Source: Linyphia triangularis (lineage: Eukaryota; Arthropoda; Arachnida; Araneae; Linyphiidae). From it: 64,000 nucleotides of DNA. Of the stretch, positions 11,379 through 22,430 are shown piece after piece. The notes below the pieces were generated by a model. That model was not told the DNA's origin and did no database searches. It was given only the letters and a program-made list of their open reading frames with translations. The translations under genes were made by a program, and so were the position numbers. The stretch lies in NCBI GenBank assembly GCA_963978545.1, contig OZ021724.1, positions 25,285,933 through 25,349,932 on the forward strand. The letters are read 5' to 3'. Position 1 is the first letter of the stretch, and every line of letters begins with the position of its first letter.

Positions 11379-13049
11379 TATATGTCTACAATCAAATAAA
11401 TCTGGTGACTAAGCACAGAACATAAACTTAAATATTTATGAAAAGTAAACTAAAAATAAGATAATAAACAAAATACTATATGCAGTTACAAATTTCAAAC
11501 TTTTGATTCAATGTGTTAAAAATCATGCGGTAATACACAGTTGAGGGGTGTGGCTGGATAATAAAGGTTTAAGCCTCTTAAAACTGATTTTTAGATGGCT
11601 TAGTTTGGTAGATGTATGAGAATTTGTCTTCATTAAGACTAACGTTAAGTGCCCGGCCAATAAACTAGTGATTATTCTTTCCAATATGCAGCATACCACT
11701 TTCCTGAGGTAATATTCATCATGTGACAATAACTTTATTTTTTACTTGTTGTACAATATCACTCTCCATTTTCTTTGATGTATAGACAACTTTACCTTGA
11801 GGGTAATTAAAAGTCACTAAGCAGTTTATGGTTTATGAAGAAACTGATACGACACAATGCACTCTCCGTATTAGTGGAATTGGTTGCGCATCACAGATCT
11901 TATCCAAAACTCCGCTAAATTCCAGATCTTATCCAATTCCTCAAGGCATTTTCTACTTTTTCTTTGTAAAAAAAATGACATTAGTTTTCGTATTTTTGGC
12001 AAATTCCGCCGATATAATATATTTAACAAAGGTATTTGCATCCGTAAAAACATCATAATTCATAAACTATCTATCATCTACTACTCCCTTCCCTCAAGAG
12101 GCCACAAAAAAATGCCAGTTTATAGGTTGCCCTGCTCCGTCAGGAAATTTGTTGATGAAAAATTTTGTATGCTTTCTTGGTATGTCTCCTCAATTAATAG
12201 GAAGTTACAAAAATGCTCTGCTATTTATCATGATGGATAGAATAAAGCACAATAGCATAGCAAAGTACCTTTTCTAAGTAGCATATACAAGCTGTATATA
12301 ATATAACCTGGTTTTGTTACAAGTGGGTACTTTAAACCTCATCTTGTTGAATTATAGAAAACTTATTGCTAAAATCAATTTTGGATTAGTATCTTTTTGC
12401 AACATATTGAAATAGCTTGATTGTTTGTTTTTTTTACATTGTGATGCCATAAAAAATATGGTAATTGTTTTTTGAGGTTGTACATTATTATGTCTTACGT
12501 GTCTTCTTATTAAACAAGGCATAATTTTACCTCTTCTTCTGTTATCCGATAAGCATACTGCAGCTTAGTCAAGACATCATCTCTAGTTTAATTCAAACAT
12601 ATATCTTATTTCCTTTTTGAATGTATCTTAGCAATCATCGTATTTTGGTAAAAGTGCTTTGCTGATATCCGAGCTACATGTGAAGCTGTGATGACCGATG
12701 ATGAAAATTCACTATTCAAAATGTTTCATCTCGTGTTAATGATCATCAATTCAAAATGTATAACTTTTTCTAAACTTTAGGTTCAGACCTACTTTAGTGT
12801 AATATTACTCTTAAGTAAGGTTATTTGTAAAACCTGTGATATAAAATATCTATAGTTTTGTGTTTAATAGCATTCTTTCCTGGTTTCATATGGCTGTTAT
12901 GATGCTGGTACCACATTTTATCATATAAATGATCTGTTATCCAAAAAATCAGTCACCTAATTTTTACTATTTTGTAGTCAATAGGTCCTTGCCATATTTG
13001 AGAGAAAGTTTCTCAAAAGCACCTTTGGGGAGAATTTAGTTGATGGTTC
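11379..13049. other. Non-coding stretch
   Basis: No gene is supported. Overlapping short open frames on both strands around 11828-12240 have no recognisable domain and skewed composition. The final 75 bp (from an ag at 12976-12977) may be the 5' untranslated part of the exon that follows. Confidence 0.45.
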
Positions 13050-13154
13050 ATGGAGAAGTATCTGACATGGGACAAGAACCTGCTAAACCAGATGGATAAA
13101 GCAAGAACAATGAAAAGACAACATGGAGCTGAAGACGATTATAATAGTCAACAG
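13050..13154 (+). CDS. Putative first coding exon of an unidentified small gene
   Basis: An ATG at 13050 opens exactly 35 codons (MEKYLTWDKN, then charged residues, ending DDYNSQQ). The exon ends at a good donor, caacag|gtaaat, with gt at 13155-13156. An in-frame TGA lies three codons upstream, supporting the start. Composition is hydrophilic and coding-like, unlike the AT-rich flanks. The donor is phase 0, whereas the terminal exon at 18631 begins with the last two bases of a codon. If both belong to one gene, at least one further exon must lie between them; none was recognised. The product is unknown. Confidence 0.4.
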
Positions 13155-13567
13155 GTAAATTACTCTTTTGATAGCAAAACTAGTTTTCTGGCTAAAATTT
13201 TTTAAATGAAAAATGCCATTATTGTTCATGTAGTTTTACTCATTTTATAATTTTTGTGCAGGAAAAGTGTGCATAAAAAACATTCTTTTCATAATAGTCG
13301 AATAGAATTTATAGAATAGAGACTACCTGGTCTCTATTCTATAAATTCACATGTCTATAAAATCTATATATCTAAAAGTCTATAAAATCACTAAACTCTC
13401 GACTAAAACTCTAGACAATTTCAATTTGCTTATGATTCAAATATATTTGAATCATTAACTTCAATTCCATTGACTATCCATGCACAATATTAATTTTTAA
13501 CTAAAAATATTTCAATTTAAATTCTTTATTGTTTTGAAATTACTATATGTATTTATGTATGTATATA
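13155..13567. other. AT-rich non-coding stretch, possibly intronic
   Basis: This follows the donor at 13155. It includes a local inverted pair, tctattctataaattc against gaatttatagaatagag, around 13301-13350. No gene is seen. Confidence 0.45.
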
Positions 13568-14204
13568 TATCCCAAGCAACGCAACCATGTTGTTTCAATG
13601 TGGTGTCAACGTTAAATACCAACATGCACAATGTTGTTTCAACGTGGAACTGCAACGTTATTTTCAAGCGGAAGTGTTCACTTAAAGGAGCCTGGATACA
13701 ATGTTGAGTGCCAACGTTGTTTCTACGTAGATATATCACACTGCTTCCACATGCTAGCTATTGCCCACGTGGTTTGAATGTCAATATTGGTTCAACGTGG
13801 ATTTGTCACATTGTTTCCACATGAGTGTTCATTTTTGCCCATGTGGTTTCCACGTTGAATGTCGATGTTGTTTCAACATGGATGCATCCCATTGTTACCA
13901 CATGATAGTGTTCACTTTTACCAATGTTGTTTAAACATGAATCTTCCACATGAGTGTTCAATATTGAATCTTGCCAATGTTGTTTCAAAACACACATCCC
14001 ATAATGCTGTTTTTACAGCACTATAGTTCTTGAGCCCAAGAACTAGTGCTGTAGAAACAGATTTTCTGGAAAGTATGTCTTGAAACAACATTGGCAAGAA
14101 TCAAGATTGAACACTCATGTGGAAGATTCATATTTAAACAACATTGGTAAAAGTGAACACTATCATGTGGTAACAATGGGGAACACCCATGTTAAAACAG
14201 TATT
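13568..14204. repeat. Large near-palindrome (fold-back) with degenerate inner repeats
   Basis: Arms of about 145 bp (13888-14032 and 14037-14180) are inverted copies of each other around a 4-base centre (14033-14036) flanked by agttcttg and caagaact. The left arm continues into a diffuse array (13568-13887) of short words such as ttgtttcaacgtgg and caatgttgtttcaacatgg. The right arm ends soon after 14204. Open frames read in both arms give related peptides simply because the arms are copies. A fold-back type MITE is the likeliest nature; no clear target duplication was found. Confidence 0.8.
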
Positions 14205-15096
14205 GCTCATATTTTTCATATTCACATATATATTCACATTCATATTGCTCATATTTTTCGGAAGGAGTTATGAAATTCAAATTCAAAATACCATTTAAAG
14301 TTGCAATTTTAAGCAAAACAAATTATTGATTTTTGTATTTTAATAGATAACAAAAAATTTGGAAGCGAATGTATCCTGCCTACTTTCCTAAGCGCTTGTT
14401 TTGACACATATTTTTTTCACATGAATGTGTTTAGTTTTATTAACACTGTAAAGTTTAAGAGTATATGCATTATAGAAACTCTCATTTAATGAAAAGAAAA
14501 AGTTAAAACTATAATATTTTCCAAGTATTGGCTTTATGAGTTTCCAACTACTGTTACACTATGTATCATCTTTTAGTAGGTAGAATATCATTTTGTGAAA
14601 AATTAAACTTTCCTATTATATGCAGAGGATTATTCTGTACAAAAATTTAATTTTGCTCCAATGAACCACAATTAAAATTACTTATAATATCTGCTTCTTA
14701 CTTATCTCTGAACTAATCAAATTTGAATAAAAATTATGTATATGTATTTTTTAACTGTAAAAATAAATCATTACATAATGTTCAAAATAATTTTATTTCA
14801 AAAATAGCACGCATAACATTAAAACAAATGTTAATAAAACAAATATTAATAATTACATGTAACAGTAACAGACATGGTCCTAACACAATTACATATATGT
14901 GTATATGTATATATATATATGTATGTATATGTGTATATATATGCATATAGATATATATATGTATGTATATATATGTATGTGTATATATATACATAACAAA
15001 AGGAAAAAAATGAAATTACAAATATAAAATCAAAAACATCAAAGCTATACCAGATATAAAAAATTACCAGTACATATGCTGCTAGGTTAAAAAGTT
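14205..15096. repeat. AT-rich stretch with a (TATG/TATA)n microsatellite
   Basis: The microsatellite of tatatgtatg-type words covers about 14881-14996. The rest is AT-rich with no gene; open frames over the microsatellite are artefacts. Confidence 0.8.
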
Positions 15097-16955
15097 CAGG
15101 GCGTTTAGCATTGGTCCCTTAGTCCCTTAAAGTACCTTTTTTTCATTTTGGTCCCTTTTGTCCCCTTTTTTTAACATTTGGTCCCTTTTTTTAAAATATA
15201 TTTGTACCACGTGACCAAAACACGCCATTTCGCTTTTTTCCTTCTTTGTCGAACGCAAGAGGAAAGATAAGCAGACCAGGAATCCCTGTCATGTCCAGTT
15301 ACAATGAATCAGCGTTGATTGGTTGAATGCTGTTTACAGAACTGGTTTGGTTCTATATCGAATCGTCAAGGTCAAAGGTCATGTAATCGGTTTGGTTTAG
15401 TTTTTTTCTGGCGCAAGAGCAACTTCAAGGCCATACTGCGCCGAAACCAAGTAATCCTTAAAAATTATTTCAAAAAGAAAGGGTTATAGCCAGTTTAAAA
15501 TTTTTTAGAATCTGGACTAAAGTTTGAATAAAGTATTTTTAAAAATCAATAAATTATATGAGGTGATAAAAACCAATCGCTTGTAAAAATTAAAAAAGGT
15601 TAGTATGAGGTGGTGAATCTAACAGTGAAGATAATGAGGGATGACATGTTTTAAAAAGGTGTTGCCTTATTGCATTAAAAGATGGGCATTCTGTTAAAAT
15701 ATGATAAACTGAAAAATTAATATTACACAAGGAACATGTGGGTGCATCTTCTGCCAGCAGAAGGTGAACATGGGTAAAGCTGCAAAGTGCGTAGTTTGTT
15801 TGTGGGCTCTGTGTCCCACATGGCCTGCCATGTGCCGAAGAGAGCCTTTGCACATACTTTTAAAGCATCATCAAGATAAAGCACATTGGTCACAGTTCCG
15901 GATGCAGCTTGAGCAATAACATCGGAGCCCTCATTACCCATGATACCCAAGTGACCAGGGATCCAACAAAAGAAGATTGAAAACCTTTGTTTAAAAGTCT
16001 GGAATGATGGGTTAAAATTTCCCTAATGAATGGATGATTTTGTGAAAAAGGATTGCCAAGAGCGTCTAGACAGCTCTTAGAATCCGTGTAAATAATTCAC
16101 ATTTTATATGAGTTTTTTTAAACAAAATCCAGAGCTAGCAATCTAGAGCAGGGATTCAGCTGAAAAAAATTGAGCAGCTGGGGTGTAGCTCTATCGACAA
16201 GGTAACATTGTCGTTAACAGCAGCCGAACCCACGTAGCCCTGGCTTTTTGAGCCATCAGTAAAAATAGATTTGAAATGAGAAAAATTATTACGATGATCA
16301 TAAAAGATACTTTTAAAAACAGTATCAGGGGTTTCAGACTTTTTAAAATTTGAGAAAGGGTTAAAAATTGTAGTTTCATGATGATGCCAAGGTGAAATGG
16401 GGAAAGTTGGAGGAATAACTCTAAGGTTATCCACCTGATGGAATGAGAGAATGTTTTTAACTCTCAATGAAAAAGATGGTCGTGCATGTTTTTAAGTAGC
16501 TCTCTTCTTAGTTCGAATGAATAAGCACTTTTTGGTGTTAAATATAGGTTTTCTGCAGATCGTAAGAATTCTAGTGTTCAATCATGTGTTGAAATAATCC
16601 GATGCAAAGGTGAAATTTGCACTCCAAAATTGTTATTTGCGTTCTGTCTGTTTACAATTTTAAAAATGTGGTAATCATAATTTTCAGTGTTTTTTTTAGT
16701 AATATACAGTCAATAATTAATTCTTTTCTTTTTAATAGGCATTCCAGATGAATGTTTGGAGTGCAAAGTTTACACTTGGACAAATAATTTTTAATTCAAC
16801 CCCTTAAATTGTAAGTACTGAATACTAGGCATTTTTTTCTATGCTATAAAAACAAATTTTGTGTAAAAGTCCCTTTTTTTTTTACAAGTACCTTTTTTTC
16901 AAACTTTTGGTCCCTTAGTCCCTTTTTTTGAAGTTCCAAGTTGCTAAACACCCTG
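15097..16955. mobile_element. 1.86-kb non-autonomous element with CAGGG inverted ends
   Basis: The left end reads CAGGGCGTTTAGCATTGG and the right end reads inward CAGGGTGTTTAGCAACTTGG. Both continue into mirrored ggtccc/ttagtccc/tacctttttt words for about 80 bp. The flanks share aaagtt (15091-15096 and 16956-16961), a possible 6-bp target duplication. CAGGG ends are typical of hAT elements, but those make 8-bp duplications, so the class is uncertain. The interior holds a decayed LINE fragment on the minus strand and no DNA-transposase gene. Confidence 0.65.
15590..16590 (-). pseudogene. LINE (I/Jockey-like) RNase H and C-terminal region, decayed
   Basis: Minus-strand frames contain in order: FKSIFTDGSKSQGYVGSAAV (start of RNase H, first Asp in TDGS), IIYTDSKSCLDALGNPFSQN (later Asp in YTDS), MGIMGNEGSDVIAQAASG (RNase H end), and then CSLCNINFSVYHILTECPSF, the Cys-His cluster found after RNase H in LINEs of this group. 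At least two frame changes separate these blocks. Reverse transcriptase and endonuclease domains are absent, so this is a 5'-truncated and mutated insertion. It sits inside the CAGGG-ended element. Confidence 0.82.
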
Positions 16956-18630
16956 AAAGTTGCCCCCTGATGAAATTCCAAATTTCTGCCGTTTTTCATT
17001 TTATTTTGTTTGTATATCTAAATATATATATACCTAAAAATATTTATGTAATCCATGAAGCAAGAACAGTGTTACATAGATGGTTAAGTATGGCTGCTGT
17101 CAACATTTTGCAATACTAATTGAACATAACAGCATTCATTTCTTTCAAATTTCAAGAAATTGTAGTCTTCAGATAAATCTTCTATAAAATGTAATTGATT
17201 TAGAAGAAATACAATAATGCCACTAAGGAAAAAGTTAAGTCTGAGGATGTTTTTTTTTTTTTAGCTTTTGAATTCTCTAATTGGACCATATATGTTATGC
17301 GTGTGTTATTGTCAATGTATGAAAGTGAAATTAGTTTTTCTATATAAGGACTGAAGTACTTTAAGCAAAGTTTGAAACAACATATCGCAGAGGTTAAATT
17401 GTGAAATAATTAGTTATAACAGTTGTCTAGTTATTCTGTGATATAACTAGTTTTTGTATAAAATTTCTAATGATAGACAATTAGATAGTAAAATAAAAGC
17501 ACTCTATAATTTTTTATTTTATCTTTTGTTGCAAAACTCTAAAAGTAACAAAAAGTATAGCAGGCATCTTCTTCGAACAGTCGTTTGAAGCCCCTCAAAT
17601 TGCCTTATTTTTTTAAAATCACTTACTGTACCCAAATTTATTGCTTTTAATAATAGTGTTCTTAAATATCAATTTTGGGGAATTAGAGGTCCCAAATGGT
17701 TGTTGGACGTAACAACTTTCAGTAACAAGTCAATCTTTTAGCAATAATTAAAAATGGATTTTTTTTTTCCACTAATTAGGAAGTATTAGTCTGATAAAAC
17801 CTCTGTTATCAGAGTGAGTCATAGATAAACATAAATATCAGCGTTAGGTATTGTATTCTTTTACTAAGATATGTATTGAACCTTGATTTGAAAGACAGAA
17901 CTTGGCATGGCTCGGATATCTGGTCGTCTAGTGATAAATTGTATCTTATGAATCCATTATTCAATTCAATGGAACTTTTTTAATATATAAGTTATATTTT
18001 TTAAGAAATAATGGAGGGAAATGTTTAAAATTAAAAACTGTTTTAAAACAATTTTTTTTTTTTTTGTAGTTTTAAGTCTCACAAGTGAAAAGAGGATCAT
18101 TTCCAGATCGAGTTAACATATTTCCTACTGCATATTCATTGAAAGCCAAAAACAATAAATTATTTGTCAAACAGATAGCAATATGTGCAATTGTAAATAA
18201 ACTATTTGTCAGAAGCAGAGGTGTTTTAGCTTTTTAATTGATATACCATTTATCAGTTTTAGTTTTACAAAGGTAAGGGGGAAAATATTAAAAAAAAATA
18301 AAAAAATCAGAAAATAGTAAGTCATAATATTCCAAATTAATTTTTTAGCAATTAATGGATTACAGTGATGGAAGCTGTAAATAATCACTTGTAACAATAT
18401 CAAAATTGAGTGTAATTATCAATTATTTAAGTTGGCATTACACATTTTAATTACTATTATAACCTTGTTATGAATACTTAAAGTTGGCACAGAATTTCTG
18501 TTTTTATTTTTATTAACTAGCATCTTGTGCTATAATTGCATTAGATTTTTAAAATTGTATTTGAGTGGCAATTTTAAAAATGGTGTATTTTAAACTAAAA
18601 TTTAAGAATAACCTATTTTTTATTTTCTAG
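16956..18630. other. Non-coding stretch, probably intron upstream of the terminal exon
   Basis: No gene or clear repeat is seen. It ends in a polypyrimidine tract and ttttctag acceptor just before 18631. Short T runs occur at 17251-17264 and 18052-18065. Confidence 0.5.
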
Positions 18631-18764
18631 GTCCAAAGCCTACACCTAATGCTTTGAAACACGAAGAAAGAATAGGCTACATTGAAGGAAGTGGCTTAAT
18701 TCCTGGCAGTCAGATGGACAGATACCTTGCTGAAAAGAAAAGCATTCTGCAATATTTAGTGTAA
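18631..18764 (+). CDS. Putative terminal exon of an unidentified host gene
   Basis: A strong acceptor (tttttattttctag, ending at 18630) is followed by 43 codons and a TAA at 18762-18764. The exon begins with the last two bases of a codon. The peptide starts PKPTPNALKHEERIGYIEG, continues SGLIPGSQMDRYLAEKKS and ends ILQYLV. Composition is coding-like, richer in GC than both flanks. The stop is followed 25 bp later by AATAAA (18790-18795), as expected for a 3' end. The upstream partner may include the exon at 13050-13154, but phases require another exon. The protein is not recognised; a translated search should identify it quickly if it is conserved. Confidence 0.55.
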
Positions 18765-19474
18765 CAAAGAATATGTTTGCTTTGTGTTCAATAAAATAAA
18801 CTTATTACCTTTTTATGTTTTTACTCTTATTTTAATTGCATATTTCCATTTTTGCATATTCAACCTGTTTTTAGTTTTGTATTTTTCTTTTATGCTAAAC
18901 TTATAAAGGAGAAGATTTGCACAAAATGGCAAAACAACATTGTAATCTGTTTAAAAGAAAAATTGAGATGTATGAGATACATTACATTGTGCTTTAATAG
19001 ATTTAGTCATGTTTTGTCTTATTTTTAAGGTATATATTTAGCTGAGAAATCTATTGGAATGGATAAATTCTCTTGGTTAAAGGCTAATTAGGTAGTTAAC
19101 TGTTTCATTGGTTTTTAATATAGGAGACTAGTTTTTACTTCCCAAAGTCTTGTTGAAGACGAAGAAATATTTTCTAATGCTATGATTCTTTAATTTATTA
19201 TACCATTAAGTTCATGTATATTAAGTTTAGAAAAGTTCATACTTTTAGAAAATATTCAAATATTTTCTAATACTATGATTATACCATTAAGGCCAGTCAT
19301 TAAAGTAATGACTGGCCTTGATAGTATAAATTATATTACCATAGTATTAGAAAATATTTGACGTAAAGAAAAGATACTGAGCCTCTTCATAGTGAGAGTA
19401 GGTACATGAAGCAGATATAGGTAGTTGATAAAAAAAATTAATTGTGAATTTTTTGTATAATTATGTTGCAGGAA
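18765..19474. repeat. Downstream flank with a 104-bp hairpin-forming repeat at 19257-19360
   Basis: The outer arms 19257-19277 and 19340-19360 are perfect inverted copies (21 bp). The inner arms aaggccagtcatta (19289-19302) and taatgactggcctt (19306-19319) are also perfect, with a 3-base loop. A partial direct copy of the left arm (atattttctaatgctatg) lies near 19168. No gene is seen in the rest. Confidence 0.8.
18790..18795 (+). terminator. Poly(A) signal of the terminal exon
   Basis: A canonical AATAAA lies 26 bases after the stop codon at 18764, within caataaaataaac. Confidence 0.55.
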
Positions 19475-21372
19475 CAAGGCTTTTGTTGTGAAAATCACAT
19501 AGATGTCGCCAAAATCACTAAGATCACAATGTGACATCGCAGCGACAAAGCTTTCTTTGCGAAAGTCGCATAAATCACACGGATGTCGCCAAAATCACTA
19601 AGATCACATTTAGGTCACAAAGCGATATCGCAGTGACAAAGCTTTCGTTGCGAAGATCGCATAAATCACACGGATGTCGCCAAAATCACTAAGATCACAT
19701 ACAGATCACAATGTGACATCGCAGCAACAAAGCTTTCGTTGCGAAAATCGCATAAATCACACGGATGTCGCCAAAATCACTAAGATCACATTTAGGTCAC
19801 AAAGCGATATCGCAGTGACAAAGCTTTCGTTGCGAAGATCGCATAAATCACACGGATGTCGCCAAAATCACTAAGATCACATTTAGGTCACAAAGCGATA
19901 TTGCAGTGACAAAGCTTTTCGTTGCGAAAATCGCATAAATCACATGTATGTCGCCAAAATCACTAAGATCACATACAGATCACAATGTGACATCGCAGTG
20001 ACAAAGCTTTCGTTGCGAAAATCGCATAAATCACACGGATGTCGCCAAAATCACTAAGATCACATTTAGGTCACAAAGCCATATCGCAGCGACAAAGCTT
20101 TCGTTGCGAAAATCGCATAAATCACATGGATGTCGCCAAAATCACTAGGATCACATTTAGGTCACAAAGCGATATCGCAGCGACAAAGCTTTCGTCGCGA
20201 AAATCGCATAAATCACACGGATGTCGCCAAAATCACTAAGATCACATTTAGGTCACAAAGCGATATCGCAGTGACAAAGCTTTCGTTACGAAGATCGCAT
20301 AAATCACAAGGATGTCGCCAAAATCACTAAGATCACATACAGATCACAATGTGACATCGCAGCGACAAAGCTTTCGTTGCGAAAATCGCATAAATCACAC
20401 GGATGTCGCCAAAATCACTAAGATCACATTTAGGTCACAATGTGACATCGCAGCGACAAAGCTTTCGTTGCGAAAATCGCATAAATCACACGGATGTCGC
20501 AAAAATCACTAAGATCACATTTAGGTCACAAAGCGATATCGCAGTGACAAAGCTTTCGTTGCGAAGATCGCATAAATCACACGGATGTCGCCAAAATCAC
20601 TAAGATCACATTTAGGTCACAATGTGACATCGCAGCGACAAAGCTTTCGTTGCGAAAATCGCATAAATCACACGGATGTCGCCAAAATCACTAAGATCAC
20701 ATTTAGGTCACAAAGCGATATCGCAGCGACAAAGCTTTCGTCGCGAAAATCGCATAAATCACACGGAAGTCGCCAAAATCACTAAGATCACATTTAGGTC
20801 ACAAAGCGATATCGCAGTGACAAAGCTTTCGTTGCGAAGATCGCATAAATCACAAGGATGTCGCCAAAATCACTAAGATCACATTTAGGTCACAAAGCGA
20901 TATCGCAGTGACAAAGCTTTCGTTGCAAAGATCGCATAAATCACACGGATGTCGCCAAAATCACTAAGATCACATTTAGGTCACAAAGCGATATCGCAGT
21001 GACAAAGCTTTCGTTGCGAAGATCGCATAAATCACACGGATGTCGCCAAAATCACTAAGATCACATTTAGGTCACAATGTGACATCGCAGTAACAAAGCT
21101 TTCGTTGCGAAAATCGCATAAATCACACGGATGTCGCCAAAATCACTAAGATCACATTTAGGTCACAAAGCGATATCGCAGTGAGAAAGCTTTCGTTGCA
21201 AAGATCGCATAAATCACACGGATGTCGCCAAAATCACTAAGATCACATTTAGGTCACAAAGCGATATCGCAGTGACAAAGCTTTCGTTGCGAAGATCACA
21301 TAAATCACATAGATGTCGCCAAAATCACTAAGATCACATACAGATCACAATGCGATATCGCAAAAATCGCAA
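19475..21372 (-). repeat. 91-bp tandem repeat array, minus orientation, about 20 copies
   Basis: This is the reverse complement of the unit at 1-391, repeated about 20 times. Landmarks are gatgtcgccaaaatcactaa, gatcac, gatatcgcag and caaagctttcgttgcg. Variants (cacatacagatcacaatgtg versus catttaggtcacaaagcg; gaaaatcgc versus gaagatcgc) recur every 273 bp between about 20.0 and 20.9 kb, suggesting a three-unit higher-order repeat. Open frames of 66 codons at 91- or 273-bp spacing are by-products of the repeat and not genes. Confidence 0.95.
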
Positions 21373-21393
21373 ATTCGTCCCCAATGTCACAAT

Positions 21394-21534
21394 GTGACGA
21401 AAAGCGATATCGCAGCGATATCACAAAGTTACGTCGCAAAACCCCCTCTAAAACGGACATTGGACGACTATGTGACCCCTGTGTGATATCGCCGTGACAT
21501 CGCGTGATCTCTATGCGATATCGCTTTTCGTCAC
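21394..21534. repeat. Perfect 21-bp inverted repeat at the array edge
   Basis: gtgacgaaaagcgatatcgca at 21394-21414 is matched exactly in inverse at 21514-21534, with a 99-bp spacer rich in gatatcgc and gtgac words. It lies between the 91-bp array and repeat A, and could be the ends of a short inverted-repeat element or a rearranged array edge. Confidence 0.8.
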
Positions 21535-21560
21535 ATACTCGTCACATGGTTATTAGGGAG

Positions 21561-22430
21561 GTAGCTGCCATTGAAAATATTATGTTTTTCAGTAATTGCT
21601 AAAAAACGGCTCGAACGATTTTGATCAAAATCGCTGTGGTAATGCCTCTGAATGTATTTTAAACATTCCCACCTCCGAAATTCCCATCAAAAGGCGATAA
21701 AACAGGGTTCACACAGTCACTGAAAGTCATTAAAAGTGCTTAATATTTTTGAACTTGTTTTCAAGGCCTTGAAAATGCTTAGAGGTGCTTAAAAGTCCTT
21801 GAAAATGCTTAGAGGTCCTTAAATAATTTTTGCGGATGTTATGTGCCCATCTGCGAAATTTATAAAAATACAATTCAGACTACTTATTCCCGAGTGACGG
21901 CCACTTATCCGCACTGTATCGGAATTCTCCGACATATTTGTATTACGCATCCACCAACTTGTAACTTTTTTAGTAGAATATACTAGTATATTAAAAATTT
22001 ATATATAAACATGCCTGAAAACCAATTTTAAAAGGTCCTTAAAAACACTATTTAGGTGCTTAAAAGTCATTGAAAAGTCATTGTTTTTCATTCTGTGATT
22101 TGAGTGGGAACCCTGTAAAAGCGTGATAATTTGAAAAACGAGTGCCTTTAACTCAGAGCTCTCTGCCCTTGAACATCGTCCATCAACGATAGATTTTTTT
22201 ACGTTTCACGCACAAGCAAGGATAATATAATGTCTATCGAATAAAGTCACCATGTTTTTTTTTTTTTTTTTTTTGCTTGAGTAAAAATTATCGTTAAAAA
22301 TATTGCCAGACTGGCCATTTTTATTTAAATGAGAGAAAATATTAAAACTGTAAATAACACCATAAATTTTAATGCAATGACCAATATTATAGTGTAATTG
22401 AAAGTTGTGCGATGTTCTACACCCCTATTT
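21561..22430 (-). repeat. Dispersed repeat A, copy 2, interrupted by a MITE
   Basis: Its reverse complement aligns with 7595-8061 (see that entry). Copy 2 is longer because of a 413-bp insertion at 21703-22115 and a T run at 22256-22274. It directly follows the inverted-repeat edge of the 91-bp array. Confidence 0.75.
21703..22115. mobile_element. 413-bp MITE with CAGGGTTC ends
   Basis: The left end is CAGGGTTCACACAGTCA and the right end reads inward CAGGGTTCCCACTCAAATCA. taaaa flanks both sides (21698-21702 and 22116-22120). The homologous repeat A copy at 7595-8061 lacks the block, giving a natural empty site. The interior has several aggtgcttaaaagtc and cttgaaaatgcttagagg repeats. The CAGGG ends suggest hAT, but the visible duplication is 5 bp rather than 8 bp, so the class stays open. 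Confidence 0.75.

Noticed and set aside
13806..14316. Related open frames in both arms of the palindrome
   Set aside because: Similarity follows from the arms being inverted copies of non-coding repeat words; no domain and no codon structure.
14723..14994. Open frames on both strands over the tatg/tata microsatellite
   Set aside because: Low-complexity Tyr/Ile/His peptides from simple sequence, not genes.
19674..20876. Several 66-codon plus-strand open frames with nearly the same peptide (MSPKSLRSH...)
   Set aside because: They arise from the 91-bp tandem repeat. The period is not a multiple of three, so each frame closes after about two units; no start context or domain.
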